64,000 nucleotides of DNA from Phycisphaerales bacterium (GCA_035627955.1 DASPKU010000019.1:124001-188000); one strand, 5' to 3'. Counted from the first letter of the stretch, positions 15,929 to 24,810 are shown. Notes: generated by a model not told the origin, from the sequence alone. Program-made: numbers and translations.

Positions 15929-16627
15929 ATGGGCGCGGAACGCACGGTGGTCGTGAACGGTGTGGAGTGCCGCGTTATTGCGGTCCCGGCGGCGCGGGCG
16001 TTGGCGGAGTGGGAGCAGCACCGCAGGAACGCGGCGCAGACCGGACGCTACCCGCTCATCACAGACATGGAGGCGATCGACAGCCTGAACGAGATGGCCA
16101 ACGGGCAAGTCACGCCCGAGTACCGCACCGACGCGGAGCAGTGGCTCGAGCTCCGGCGGCTGGACGTCGAAGCCATGCTGGAGGAGGACTCCGTCGAGGG
16201 CGAGGTGATCCGCGGCGAGTTCACCGAGTGCGAGTACGAGCACCCCGGCGGGCCGCAGCTGCTGGTGGACACGCGGACCGGGCGGGAGCGGACGGACATC
16301 CTGATCCTGCTGGTGCCGTGCGGGTCGGGCGCGGAGGCGATGGAGGTGATCGGCTACGGCGGGTGGAATGACTGCCCGACGCCGGCGGCGCAGGGGGCCA
16401 TGATGCGGCGGTGGCTGGAGCGGTACGGGGCCGAGCCGGTGGCGATTGGGCGCGACACGGTTGAGTGCGTTGTGAAGCGCCCGCCGATGACCGAAGAGGG
16501 GAGCATGGAGCTGGCGTGGGAGCACTTCCTGTACTGCCAGGACATCATCGAGCAGGACACTGACACGGTGGGCAACCTCGCGGGGATGATGAAGGGCTGC
16601 CCGTGGTGGTTCTTCTGGTGGGATTGA
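15929..16627 (+). CDS. DUF4253 domain protein
   Basis: A 232-residue cytoplasmic protein whose second half matches DUF4253: YGGWNDCPTPAAQGAMMRRW, GAEPVAIGRDTVECVV, KRPPMTEE, YCQDIIEQ, and the Trp-rich ending WWFFWWD. The function of this family is unknown to me. GGAGG eight bases upstream fixes the start. The first 110 residues, rich in Glu, are not recognised. It stands alone between an inverted repeat and an anchored repeat protein. Confidence 0.85.
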   Translation: MGAERTVVVNGVECRVIAVPAARALAEWEQHRRNAAQTGRYPLITDMEAIDSLNEMANGQVTPEYRTDAEQWLELRRLDVEAMLEEDSVEGEVIRGEFTECEYEHPGGPQLLVDTRTGRERTDILILLVPCGSGAEAMEVIGYGGWNDCPTPAAQGAMMRRWLERYGAEPVAIGRDTVECVVKRPPMTEEGSMELAWEHFLYCQDIIEQDTDTVGNLAGMMKGCPWWFFWWD

Positions 16628-16687
16628 GCGTGGGTAGAGTTTGGTCTGCGCGGGAACACGGTGCGGGGGCGCCGCGTCTGACGCACC

Positions 16688-18265
16688 ATGGACTGGTCGG
16701 CGTGGCACATCGCGGGCTGGATGGTCGCGGTCCTGGTCCCGCTGGCGCTGCGGCGGTGGGTGCTGATCGATCGCGCGAAGCTGCGGCGGCGGTGCCCCAG
16801 GTGCTGGTACGGGATGGCGGGCGTGCCCGCGACGGTGAAAGGGGCACGCAGCGTGTGGGTGTGCCCGGAGTGCACGCACAGCGCGCGGAGCGAGAGGGAC
16901 CTGCTGCGGAACAGGGCACGCGTGGGGCGGGTGTGGGCGGTGCTGCTGGGCGCGGTGCTGGGGTATGGGCTGTGGGTGGTGCCGCGGGTGAAGAGCGAGG
17001 GCGCGGCCGGGGTGATTCCAACGACGGTGCTGGCGATGAGCGTGGCGGGGCCGCAGGAGGGCGGGAATCCGTTCTGGGTCAGCACGCGCGACCTCGCGGC
17101 CCGGCGCCTCGATCAGGGCTGGGCGTGGCAGCAGTCACTCGCGGCGTTCAAGTCGCGGGTGGAATACTGGGGACGCGGGCGGCTGCTGTCGCCCGAGAGC
17201 GCGATGGATGCGCAGGTGCTCGAGGTGTACGACGCGAGCGGGTTTGTGGGTGGGTGGAAGGAGTACAAAGTCGCCCGGTGGTGCTGCGGGGTGGTGCCGC
17301 CGCCGCCCGACGAGTTCCATGAGCGGCTCTGGCGCGAGGAGCGCGACGAGGTCGTCGACCTGATCACCTCGACGGTGGAGCCCGACGCGTGGGACGTGAA
17401 CGGAGGGCAGTACGCGTCGCTTACGAGCTTTGGGACGCGCCTGCTGGTGCTCGCTCCCCCCTCTGTTCACGAGAAGGTGCGCGAGGTGGTCGGGCTCCTA
17501 AAGACGCCGGCGGGGCAGGCGTGCCCGCGCGTCGCGTTCCACCTGACGGTCTCGGGGCAGGTCGGCGGCAGCACCATGTCTGCGTTCGACGTCGACGACC
17601 TTGTCGTGGCGGAGCGCCCGCTCGAGAACGCCCCGCTCGGACGCGTCTCGCGCAGCGATCGCGAGACGATCCAGGACATCTGCGACATCATCACCTCGCT
17701 GATCACGACCGAGGACTGGACCTGCAACGGCGGGGACATGAGCAGCATCCGCACCTACCGCCACAGGGTGTTCGTCAAAGGGCCGCCCGCGACGGTGGAC
17801 AAGGTCGGGAAGCTGATCGAGCACCTGCGGACTCCCGCGAGCGCGAGCGACCACATGGTGCACACGCCGGAACTGGACGCGGCCTGCGCGGGCGACTTTT
17901 CGGCGGGGCGGTTTGTCGCGATGCACGATGTGCAGGACATCTACGGGCGGGCCGTGCAGCTCTCGTACAACATCGTCGATGGAGAGCCGCAGGGGCGTTG
18001 TTACGGGCGCGAGGAAGTGCTGAGCGACGTCCGCGAGATCATCACGGGCACGATCGAGCCCGACACCTGGTCCGACAATGGCGGGGAAGAAGCGAGCTGC
18101 AGGTGGTTTGGCACCCGGCTGATCATCCAGGCACCCGCGCGGACGCAGGTGCAGGTGGTCGGGCTGCTGGGGTTGCTGCGGGATCGCGAGGCCGCGCGGA
18201 TCCACCTCAAGGGCAGCTGGCGGGGCTTTTCCACCGCTCCTCCACGTGGGGCCGCCGAGCCGTAA
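16688..18265 (+). CDS. Membrane protein with Cys4 zinc-ribbon and three tandem NGG repeats
   Basis: A 525-residue protein of unknown function. A membrane segment (residues 6-24) is followed by CPRCWYGM and CPEC, a likely cytoplasmic zinc ribbon, then a second segment at about 83-102. The exported part holds three repeats of about 60 residues, each with an I-T-S/G hydrophobic helix, an EPDxW-x2-NGG motif and a strand such as RLLVLAPPSVHEKV, near positions 17340-17515, 17655-17840 and 18010-18200. The pattern resembles the short secretin/TonB N-domain-like repeats common in planctomycete surface proteins. No Shine-Dalgarno precedes the ATG. Confidence 0.72.
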   Translation: MDWSAWHIAGWMVAVLVPLALRRWVLIDRAKLRRRCPRCWYGMAGVPATVKGARSVWVCPECTHSARSERDLLRNRARVGRVWAVLLGAVLGYGLWVVPRVKSEGAAGVIPTTVLAMSVAGPQEGGNPFWVSTRDLAARRLDQGWAWQQSLAAFKSRVEYWGRGRLLSPESAMDAQVLEVYDASGFVGGWKEYKVARWCCGVVPPPPDEFHERLWREERDEVVDLITSTVEPDAWDVNGGQYASLTSFGTRLLVLAPPSVHEKVREVVGLLKTPAGQACPRVAFHLTVSGQVGGSTMSAFDVDDLVVAERPLENAPLGRVSRSDRETIQDICDIITSLITTEDWTCNGGDMSSIRTYRHRVFVKGPPATVDKVGKLIEHLRTPASASDHMVHTPELDAACAGDFSAGRFVAMHDVQDIYGRAVQLSYNIVDGEPQGRCYGREEVLSDVREIITGTIEPDTWSDNGGEEASCRWFGTRLIIQAPARTQVQVVGLLGLLRDREAARIHLKGSWRGFSTAPPRGAAEP

Positions 18266-18343
18266 AGCACCAGTGAATCGCCACTTACGAGCCGAAGCAC
18301 GGCCCCGCCAGCGGGTAGCATCCTTGGCGAAAGGATGGCACCC

Positions 18344-18931
18344 ATGGCGATGCTTCTGGCCGGGGAAAACGGCAACGAGTTCGAACTGGGCCTGATCGCG
18401 GACCGGCTCGATGACATCCAGGACAGCTACGGCGACGACACCTCGATCACCGTCACCTTCCGCGTCGCCACCGGCGAGGAGGAGTGGGAAGAGACGGCGC
18501 CGGTGCTCAACTACTTCGAGATCAAGAACCTGGCCGAGTGGCTGGAGGGGATCGTCGGCCTGCGGCCGGAGATCGGCGAACTGGAGCTGCTCGAGCCCGA
18601 GCTCAAGTTCTCGGTGGTAAAGGACACGGGCGAGACGGTGACGATCCGCGTGGAGTTCCACCTGGCGGACCGGCCGCGGGAGCTGAACGTGGACGCGGAG
18701 ACCGACGCGGATCACGTGGACATCCGGCTGGACCGGTCGCAGGTGCGGGTGGCCCTGCAGCAGCTGCGCGAAGACCTCAAAGACCTCAACCTGCCGCTGA
18801 AAGACGATCTGGCGGGGGAGGCCGACATGGGCCAGGTGCGTCGCGGCGACGAGGACCTCAACATGATCGATCAGGTGACCCCCGAGCCCGAGGGCATGGG
18901 CGACGGCGAGGACAACGCGGGCGAGCGGTGA
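18344..18931 (+). CDS. Conserved-looking acidic protein, unknown function
   Basis: A 195-residue soluble protein with no motif I recognise. Two beta-rich blocks (TSITVTFRVATGEEEWEE, and LKFSVVKDTGETVTIRVEFH) are followed by an amphipathic helix (VRVALQQLREDLKDLN) and an acidic disordered tail. Strong codon bias and a clean AAAGGA site eight bases before the ATG at 18344 support it as a gene; an ATG nine bases earlier is the alternative start. Confidence 0.62.
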   Translation: MAMLLAGENGNEFELGLIADRLDDIQDSYGDDTSITVTFRVATGEEEWEETAPVLNYFEIKNLAEWLEGIVGLRPEIGELELLEPELKFSVVKDTGETVTIRVEFHLADRPRELNVDAETDADHVDIRLDRSQVRVALQQLREDLKDLNLPLKDDLAGEADMGQVRRGDEDLNMIDQVTPEPEGMGDGEDNAGER

Positions 18932-19123
18932 CGGGGCCCGCCCAACTTATAGGACCTGGACGACTTATAGGTCTTACCACGACAGAGTGACCGATGAACA
19001 GGCTGTGCGGCCAGGACGGCCTGCACAGCGACCAAGGACGGCAAAATGAAACGCACTCACCAAAGCTTCAGCCGGTCTTATCCGATGCTTCCCGGACGGC
19101 ACGACTCGACGGGGAGTAAGGAC
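18932..19123. other. Intergenic stretch with short repeats and a hairpin
   Basis: Holds two direct copies of ACTTATAGG (18945-18953 and 18963-18971). A hairpin at 19003-19028 has a 6-bp CTGTGC/GCACAG stem extended by GGCC/GGCC. No gene is supported here. Confidence 0.5.
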
Positions 19124-19336
19124 ATGCCCAACCTGCGACTTCGACGCGATGAGGTGGATGAGGATGTCATCCCGTTCCCGACGCCTGGGACCGGGTGGCA
19201 GCCGCGACCATTGACGACGCCCCGCCCCTTCGGAAGGCACGAGGCCGAGCAGGCCCTGGACCGCGTGCAGGAGCAGCTGACGAAGCTCTCGCTGGCCCTG
19301 GGTAGCGATGACGACGACCGGCCGAGCGCGGCGTAA
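19124..19336 (+). CDS. Small hypothetical protein
   Basis: A 70-residue frame with GGGGAG seven bases before its ATG; an in-frame ATG at 19046 would add 26 residues. The protein is charged, with DEVDEDVIPFPTPG, one amphipathic helix (EAEQALDRVQEQLTKLSLAL) and an Asp-rich end. It resembles nothing I know. It may be real, but it lies in a patch that also holds gene debris. Confidence 0.4.
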   Translation: MPNLRLRRDEVDEDVIPFPTPGTGWQPRPLTTPRPFGRHEAEQALDRVQEQLTKLSLALGSDDDDRPSAA

Positions 19337-19344
19337 GCGGCAGC

Positions 19345-19560
19345 GCGCCATTCAACGATCCAACGAAAAGAGGCTCATCATCCCGGGCGTCGACGTCGTG
19401 GCCGCACCCAAGGATGGCCACATCTTCATCACAGGCCTTGTCGAGCGCCCCGGCCCCTACCAAATTCCGCAAACCGGTATCACGTTTCGGCGCGCTCTCG
19501 TGTCCGCGGGCAGCCTGAAGGCTTGGGCCAAGTCAGTCACGACACGGCTCATGGATCAAC
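19345..19560 (+). pseudogene. Remnant of an SLBB domain (polysaccharide export protein)
   Basis: The + strand translation here contains DGHIFITGLVERPGPYQIPQ followed by ITFRRALVSAGSLKAWA, a good match to the SLBB ligand-binding domain of Wza-type outer-membrane export proteins. A degenerate L.PGVDVVAAP lies just before. No signal peptide, poly-export domain or sensible C-terminus is present, and the frame runs on into sequence antisense to the next gene. The likely explanation is a broken leftover of a larger gene; a short exapted protein is possible. Confidence 0.4.
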
Positions 19561-19761
19561 GCAAGTCACTCGACGCACACGCGGAGCAACTGCACCGGGG
19601 GGCTATCCCTTCGAACACCGCGAGTTTCAAGGCGCCTGGCAGCAAGCGCAGGCATTGGACACACACATCTAAGCCCGCTTGGAAGAGTGGGGCCGCTGAC
19701 CGCGCCCGCGGGTCCAATCAGTCCCCTCAGTCCTGTCGGTCCTATCCACCCCACGCCGCCC

Positions 19762-21258
19762 TCACCGCAACCCATACTCCTTCAGCTTCCGGTACAGCGT
19801 CCGCTCGCCGATGCCCAGCAGCTTGGCCGCGTGCTCTCTATTCCCCCCGGTCAGCCGCAGCGTCTCGCGGATGGCGCGCTTCTCGATCTGCTCCAGGCTG
19901 GTGCCGGCGAGGGAGGCGTAGCCGGTGCCTGCGGGGGCCGCGGCGTCCTCGGGGCCTTCATCGCTCTTGATGTCCTCGGGGATGTGGCGCGTGTCCAGCA
20001 CCGGCCCGTCCGCCCCGCCGCCAGTTGTGGTGGGCGCGTCGCTGAGGGCCGACACCACCATGTTCTGCACCACGTTGAGCAGCTGCCGCACGTTGCCCGG
20101 CCATGAGTAGCTGGTGAGCCGCATCATCGCGGCGTCGGTGATGGTGGGCACCACCACGTCCGCAGGCTTGGCGGCCATCTCGCCCGCGAACCGCTCGATC
20201 GCGAACTGCACCAGCGGCGGGATGTCCTCGCGCCGCTCGCGGAGCGGGGGCAGCTGCACGTGCGAGCCGTTGATGCGGAAGAACAGGTCCTCCCGGAACT
20301 GCCCGCTGGCCACCAGTTGCTTCAGGTCCCGGTTCGTCGCGGTGACGAATCGCACATCCGCGTGCCGCGCCTCGTTGCTGCCCAGCCGCACGACCTCGCC
20401 GCTCTCAAGCACGCGCAGCAGCTTGGCCTGCATCGTCAGCGGCATGTCGCCGATCTCGTCCAGGAAGAGCGTGCCGCCGTCGGCGTACTCGAACACGCCC
20501 GCGCGGTCCTTGTCGGCCCCGGTGAACGCGCCCTTCACGTGCCCGAAGAGCTGGTCCTCCAGCAGGCTCTCGCTCTGGCCCGCGCAGTTGAAGGTGACGT
20601 AGCGTGAGGAGGCGCGGCGGGAGTTGCGGTGCACCGCCAGCGCGATCAACTCCTTGCCCGTCCCGCTCTCGCCGGTGATCAGCACGGGTATGTTCGAGGG
20701 AGCCACGGTCTTGACCGTCCTCAGGATCCGCCGCATCGGCTCGCTCTGGGCCACGATCCCCTCGAAGCCGGCCTGGTCGAGCTCCTGCTTGAGGCGGTCG
20801 TTCTGGTGCCGCAGCAGCACCGCCTCCGCCGCTCGGTTCACGAGGTTGCGGAACACCTCGAGGTCGAGGGGCTTCTGGATGAAGTCGTACACGCCCATCT
20901 TGAACGCGGCCCGGGCCGTGGGCACGTCGCCGTGGGCGGTCACCAGCACCACCTTGGCGTCGGGCTGGAGCTTGAGTGCCGCCTCCAGCACCCGCAGCCC
21001 CGCGTCCGCCCCATCGGTGGCCACGGGGGCCAGCCCGGCGATCACCGCCCCGCCCGACGCCGGCATCCGCAAGTCGGTCACGATGACGTCGAACGCCCCC
21101 AGCCGCAGCTCCTCGCCCGCCTCCGCCACCGAGTTCACCACCGTGCACACATGCCCCGGCTTGCGCAGGGCATCGGACATGACGTCCGCGTGGTCGGGCT
21201 CGTCCTCCACGATCAATACCTGCGCGGCCGCGGAAACAGAAGGCTTGGACTCGGGCAT
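19762..21258 (-). CDS. Sigma-54-dependent response regulator (NtrC family)
   Basis: A 498-residue activator with three domains. The N-terminal receiver (VLIVEDEPD acidic pocket, phospho-acceptor Asp in IVTDLRMP, conserved Lys in IQKPLD) carries an insert of about 16 residues after LRMPASGG. The AAA+ domain has Walker A GESGTGKE, the sigma-54 contact loop GAFTGA, and Walker [12 protein letters not shown]. The C-terminal Fis-type helix-turn-helix reads [20 protein letters not shown]. No sensor kinase is adjacent, so it is an orphan regulator here. TAGAAT seven bases before the ATG supports this start over a longer frame. Confidence 0.95.
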   Translation of the reverse strand: MPESKPSVSAAAQVLIVEDEPDHADVMSDALRKPGHVCTVVNSVAEAGEELRLGAFDVIVTDLRMPASGGAVIAGLAPVATDGADAGLRVLEAALKLQPDAKVVLVTAHGDVPTARAAFKMGVYDFIQKPLDLEVFRNLVNRAAEAVLLRHQNDRLKQELDQAGFEGIVAQSEPMRRILRTVKTVAPSNIPVLITGESGTGKELIALAVHRNSRRASSRYVTFNCAGQSESLLEDQLFGHVKGAFTGADKDRAGVFEYADGGTLFLDEIGDMPLTMQAKLLRVLESGEVVRLGSNEARHADVRFVTATNRDLKQLVASGQFREDLFFRINGSHVQLPPLRERREDIPPLVQFAIERFAGEMAAKPADVVVPTITDAAMMRLTSYSWPGNVRQLLNVVQNMVVSALSDAPTTTGGGADGPVLDTRHIPEDIKSDEGPEDAAAPAGTGYASLAGTSLEQIEKRAIRETLRLTGGNREHAAKLLGIGERTLYRKLKEYGLR

Positions 21259-21265
21259 AGGGGCG

Positions 21266-21271
21266 ATTCTA
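21266..21271 (-). promoter_or_regulatory. -10 hexamer of the NtrC-type regulator
   Basis: TAGAAT on the minus strand, seven bases before the ATG; five of six bases match the sigma-70 consensus. Confidence 0.55.
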
Positions 21272-21316
21272 GATTCGTCGCGGCACGTCCACTTCAATCA
21301 ATGGTGTAGCCGTCGG

Positions 21317-21649
21317 CTACAGGATGTCTTCAATGAGATGGAACCGCCGTTCAAGGCTTGGCTGTTCCAGGAGCTTTGCAGCCGCCGGTACGAGTGCCAT
21401 GACGTTTCGCCACTGGTTGGTTCGTGGACGCAGGACGATGACCGGTATCGGCAGCTTGGCCTCATTCTGCTGATGCTGCATCCGTTTGTCGATCGTGACA
21501 AGGACCTCGAAGTCGACCTGAGCTGCCGCAGCGATCAGCCGGCCGTTCGAGATTGCGTCCCAGCCAACCTCACTGGCATGGATCACTTCGTGGCCAGGGA
21601 GATACCGGCGCAACTTCCTAGGGAAGCAGTGGTCGAGAAGTACCCTCAC
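21317..21649 (-). CDS. PIN-like toxin (DUF5615 family)
   Basis: A 110-residue probable ribonuclease toxin. The N-terminal strand MRVLLDHCFPRKL with its acidic residue, EVIHASEVGWDAISNGRLIA, and the second acidic strand FEVLVTIDKRM are the DUF5615 PIN-like pattern. It overlaps the DUF433 gene by four bases, the usual arrangement of this toxin-antitoxin type with the antitoxin first. It lies downstream of ruvC. Confidence 0.85.
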   Translation of the reverse strand: MRVLLDHCFPRKLRRYLPGHEVIHASEVGWDAISNGRLIAAAAQVDFEVLVTIDKRMQHQQNEAKLPIPVIVLRPRTNQWRNVMALVPAAAKLLEQPSLERRFHLIEDIL

Positions 21650-21894
21650 GCGGCCGCGCTCTTCCGCAGGTTCTCAATCCATGTCCGAGCAAGACGCAGC
21701 ACGGCTTCGGCTTGTTCCTTCTTCACGGAAGGGAAGTCATCCAGGAACTCGGACAGCGGGTCGCCCGCCTCCAGGTAGTCGAAGAGGGCGGTGACCGGCA
21801 CGCGCGTATCCCGGAAGCATGGCTCGCCGCTGAGCCGCTCGGGGTCTACCCAGACGTACGGGTACAGCGGGCTCTTCGGGTCCGTCGTTTCCAT
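21646..21894 (-). CDS. DUF433 antitoxin
   Basis: An 82-residue antitoxin with the DUF433 signature: YVWVDPERLSGEPCFRDTRV followed by PVTALFDYLEAG and a helix-turn-helix-like C-terminal half. It is expected to bind the PIN-like partner and its own promoter. AATAAT at 21900-21905, overlapping the ruvC stop, lies five bases before the ATG, so the pair may have its own leaderless promoter. Confidence 0.87.
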   Translation of the reverse strand: METTDPKSPLYPYVWVDPERLSGEPCFRDTRVPVTALFDYLEAGDPLSEFLDDFPSVKKEQAEAVLRLARTWIENLRKSAAA

Positions 21895-21899
21895 GCACG

Positions 21900-21905
21900 A
21901 TTATT
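21900..21905 (-). promoter_or_regulatory. -10 hexamer of the DUF433/PIN pair
   Basis: AATAAT on the minus strand, five bases before the antitoxin ATG and overlapping the stop codon of ruvC. Confidence 0.4.
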
Positions 21906-22419
21906 AGCTCCCCACCGCATCCGCCGTCGCAAAGTGCTGCGCCCCGCAGAGTGCAATGGCCAGCGCATCAGCCAGGTCCGGCGGCTCGGGCAGGTCGGCC
22001 AGGCCGAAGTGCGACTGGATCGCCCGCTGCATCTGAGCCTTGTCCGCCTGGCCGAAGCCGGTGGCCGACTTCTTCACCATCGCGGGTTTGAGCTCCAGCA
22101 GCCGCAGCCCCGCCTGCTGGGCCGCGAGGATGAGCACCCCCCGTGCGTGCCCCATGATGATCGCCGTCGCGGGGTGCTGGTAGTGGGCGAACAGCCCCTC
22201 CACCGCTACCGCCGCGGGCTTCGTGCGCGTGATCAGGTTGCGGAAATCGCAGTCCAGCTCGTGCAGCCGTTCCGCGATCGACGGCAGCGCCTCGCCCCGC
22301 TTCGTCAGCCGGAACACCCCCGCCTCCACGATCCGGGGCGACATCCACGCCCCATCGACCACCTCGATGCAGGCATAGCCGGTGACTCGCAGCCCAGGAT
22401 CAATGCCGAGAACTCGCAC
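21904..22419 (-). CDS. ruvC: Holliday junction resolvase RuvC
   Basis: Crossover junction endonuclease that nicks Holliday junctions symmetrically during recombination repair. At 171 residues it has the usual length. The four catalytic acids are visible: Asp7 (GIDPG), Glu74 (VEGLF), and Asp148 and Asp151 (PPDLADALA). The start is GTG, with TAGAGT six bases upstream and no Shine-Dalgarno. ruvA and ruvB are not in the window. Confidence 0.97.
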   Translation of the reverse strand: MRVLGIDPGLRVTGYACIEVVDGAWMSPRIVEAGVFRLTKRGEALPSIAERLHELDCDFRNLITRTKPAAVAVEGLFAHYQHPATAIIMGHARGVLILAAQQAGLRLLELKPAMVKKSATGFGQADKAQMQRAIQSHFGLADLPEPPDLADALAIALCGAQHFATADAVGS

Positions 22420-22425
22420 GCACCC

Positions 22426-22431
22426 ACTCTA
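22426..22431 (-). promoter_or_regulatory. -10 hexamer of ruvC
   Basis: TAGAGT on the minus strand, six bases before the GTG start. Confidence 0.5.
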
Positions 22432-22450
22432 TCGGAAAAAGGGGAGGCGC

Positions 22451-22645
22451 AACGCGAAGGACGCGAAGAGGGGAGCGAAGACGCGAAGGGGAAGGCAGGG
22501 GGCAGGATGTGGGAAAAAGAAACTGGCGAGAAAGCTGGAAGAGTGACCACGAATAGACGCTCAGGTGTGCGCCCGAGTGATGACCCTCTCTTCGCAACCC
22601 GCCCCCACCTTCGCGCCTTCGCTCTACCTTCGCGACCTTCGCGTT
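22451..22645. repeat. Long inverted repeat of GCGAAG units
   Basis: Arms 22451-22489 and 22608-22645 are nearly perfect inverted copies built from AACGCGAAGG and AGCGAAG..GCGAAGG units. About 118 bases lie between them with no gene. It sits between ruvC and ribE and reaches the ribE stop codon. Confidence 0.75.
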
Positions 22646-23250
22646 CAAATCTTCTGATTGCCGTAGTTCCGCAACCAGTTCACCACCGTCTTCGCGAACA
22701 CATCCGCCTCAATGTTCACCTGCTCCCCGGCCCGCAGCCCCCCCAGCGTCGTCTTCTCCAGCGTTGCCGGGATCAGCGCCACCTCGATCCACTCCCCGGG
22801 CGAAACCGCGGCCAAGGTCAGCGAGACCCCCTCCAGGCACACCGACCCCTTGGGCACCATGTACTCCATGAGCCCCGCCGGCGCCCTGACGCGAATGCGG
22901 TACTCCCCCACGGTGGAAACCAGGTCCACAACGCCCACGCCGTCCACGTGCCCCTGCACCACGTGCCCGCCCATGAGCGTCGTTGGCGTTGCGGCGTGCT
23001 CGAGGTTCACCCGCGAGCCGGGCCGCAGCCGCCCCAGCGTGGTCTTTGCCAGCGTCTCGGGCACGACATCGAACGCCCAGCCCCCGGCCCCCGCCTCGAC
23101 CACCGTCAGGCAGACGCCGCTCACCGAGATGCTGTCGCCCCCCGAAGGCCGGTGCCCCCATGCGCCCGGATCGACGACCACCCGCAGCCGCTCGCCGCGA
23201 AGCTCCGCCGCCGCCACCCTGCCGACTGCCTGCACCAGCCCTGTAAACAT
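22645..23250 (-). CDS. ribE: Riboflavin synthase, alpha chain
   Basis: Converts two 6,7-dimethyl-8-ribityllumazine molecules to riboflavin. The protein has 201 residues and two homologous lumazine-binding domains. The first begins MFTGLVQAVGRV and holds GDSISVSGVCLTV and PETLAKTTLG; the second repeats the pattern with GHVVQGHVDGVG, GSVCLEGVSLTL and ATLEKTTLGGL. No FMN riboswitch-like leader is seen; TACCAT eight bases before the ATG suggests a leaderless transcript. Other rib genes are absent nearby. Confidence 0.96.
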   Translation of the reverse strand: MFTGLVQAVGRVAAAELRGERLRVVVDPGAWGHRPSGGDSISVSGVCLTVVEAGAGGWAFDVVPETLAKTTLGRLRPGSRVNLEHAATPTTLMGGHVVQGHVDGVGVVDLVSTVGEYRIRVRAPAGLMEYMVPKGSVCLEGVSLTLAAVSPGEWIEVALIPATLEKTTLGGLRAGEQVNIEADVFAKTVVNWLRNYGNQKI

Positions 23251-23258
23251 CGTCCCGC

Positions 23259-23264
23259 ATGGTA
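23259..23264 (-). promoter_or_regulatory. -10 hexamer of ribE
   Basis: TACCAT on the minus strand, eight bases before the ATG. Confidence 0.4.
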
Positions 23265-23416
23265 ATCGCGCGCGTGAGGTTGGAAGCGAGGAAGTCAGCG
23301 TGGAGGGCGGTCGCCGTCCCTACCCTTGCCCTCCCCCATCCAAACCGTTTGACCACGCGGCCACCGGACTCGATACTGTGCCGCTCACGAACGAACGCCC
23401 CCTGGAGCCCCCGCGG

Positions 23417-24598
23417 ATGAACACCGTCACCCCCGCCCGCACCGCCCTCGCCCTCCTCCTGCTGGCCGGCTCCCTGCCGTCCGGCTGCAACCGCAGCACC
23501 ACGACGGCGACCACGACCACAACGTCCGGCGCCGCGACGACCACCACCAAGGGCTCCGCGAGTGGGGGGGCCGACTCCCAGCGCTTCCCCGTCAACCACG
23601 ACGACTGGTCCCGTATCGGCTACCGCCTCGACTGGGTCGGCTTCCCCTTCCCTGGCGCCACGGCCTCCTCCAAGGTCAGCTTCGTGAAGCCCTCGGAGGA
23701 CATCCTTGTCCTCCTCCAGAACGACAGCACCCTCGCCTTGCTCGAGACCGGCAGCGGCCGCACCCGCTGGGCCACGCAGCTCGCCGGCCCGCTCACGAAG
23801 TTCGTGAGCGTCGACCGAAGCCCCGGCGACACCAACCACATCCTGGTCAGCAGTGAGAGCGAGATGTTCACCGTCTCGGCCGCCAACGGCAGCCTGCTCG
23901 CCCGCGACCGCTTCGCCCGCGTGGTCAACACCCGCCCCATCTTCGCCAACACCACCGCGGTGTTCGGCACCTCCACCGGCGAGGTCATGGCCCACGTCCT
24001 TGGCCGCAGCGGCATCAAGGCCTGGGGCTTCATGTCCAGCGGCGCCATCGAGGCCGACCCCGTCCTCTGCGGCGGCACCATGGCCTTCGTCTCGCAGCGC
24101 GGCGACGTCATGTTCTTCGGCATGGGCGGCGGCCTCGTCGGGCGTGCCGCCATCTACCAGGGCCTCGTCAACGACCCCGTCGCCGACGGCGACCGCCTCT
24201 TCATCGCGGGCCTGGACCGCTCCATCTGGTGCTTCAACACCACCGGCCTTGAGGAGTGGCGCGTCCGCACCGACGCCCCCCTCCGCCTCCAGCCCACCGC
24301 CCACAACGGCACGCTGTGGGTCAGCATCCCCGGCGGCGGCCTGACCGCTCTCGACACCGCCACCGGCAAGCAGCGCTGGGCGAATCCAAACGTGCAGGGC
24401 ACGGTGATCGGCACCCGCAGCGGCCGCCTGCTCGTCCGCACCGAGAACGGCCTGGTCACCCTCAACCACGCCGACGGCAGCATCGTGGACCGCACAACCA
24501 CGCCGGGCATCACCAACATCGCGGTGGACAAGTTCGAGGACGGCAACCTGTACGCGATCAGCAGCCAGGCGACGGTGGGGCGGTTTATCCCGCGGTGA
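23417..24598 (+). CDS. PQQ-like beta-propeller lipoprotein (BamB-like)
   Basis: A 393-residue exported lipoprotein. The signal peptide ends in LPSGC at the lipobox, then a Thr/Ser-rich linker with runs of Thr leads to a propeller with repeating blade motifs such as LALLETGSGRTRWATQL, LFIAGLDRSIWCFNTTGLEE and LTALDTATGKQRWANP. BamB is the closest well-known protein of this shape, but isolated PQQ-propellers are abundant in planctomycetes and a BAM role is not established. A dispersed repeat follows the stop codon. Confidence 0.85.
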   Translation: MNTVTPARTALALLLLAGSLPSGCNRSTTTATTTTTSGAATTTTKGSASGGADSQRFPVNHDDWSRIGYRLDWVGFPFPGATASSKVSFVKPSEDILVLLQNDSTLALLETGSGRTRWATQLAGPLTKFVSVDRSPGDTNHILVSSESEMFTVSAANGSLLARDRFARVVNTRPIFANTTAVFGTSTGEVMAHVLGRSGIKAWGFMSSGAIEADPVLCGGTMAFVSQRGDVMFFGMGGGLVGRAAIYQGLVNDPVADGDRLFIAGLDRSIWCFNTTGLEEWRVRTDAPLRLQPTAHNGTLWVSIPGGGLTALDTATGKQRWANPNVQGTVIGTRSGRLLVRTENGLVTLNHADGSIVDRTTTPGITNIAVDKFEDGNLYAISSQATVGRFIPR

Positions 24599-24614
24599 CC
24601 TCCGAACAACCAGT

Positions 24615-24739
24615 GACGTTCGCAACGAGCCCGGAACGCAGTGACGGGTCTTCGGTGAACCTTGCGCACAAGGCAGCACCGCCCACTCACTTTGTGGGCG
24701 GACGCCGCGCGAAGACGCGTCGGGGCTCGTTGCGAACGT
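24615..24739. repeat. Full copy of the GAGCCCSGAACG dispersed element, forward orientation
   Basis: Left arm starts GACGTTCGCAACGAGCCCGG and the right end reads CGGGGCTCGTTGCGAACGT. The middle contains CCTTGCGCACAAGGCAGCAC, a core also found inverted in the copy at 26450. About 27 extra bases lie inside the right arm compared with other copies. Confidence 0.8.
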
Positions 24740-24799
24740 GCACGGCACGCACCACCTGACGCGTCACTCCGCCACTTCACCACTGCGTCACTTTCCCAC

Positions 24800-24805
24800 T
24801 ACCAT
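24800..24805 (+). promoter_or_regulatory. -10 hexamer of purH
   Basis: TACCAT five bases before the ATG. Two short direct repeats of GCGTCACT lie just upstream. Confidence 0.4.
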
Positions 24806-24810
24806 CCCCT

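Noticed and set aside
22709-24748. A 679-residue minus-strand frame across ribE and the propeller lipoprotein
   Set aside because: It is antisense to two well-supported genes, and its protein is Gly/Ala/Val/Asp-rich shadow sequence with no domain.
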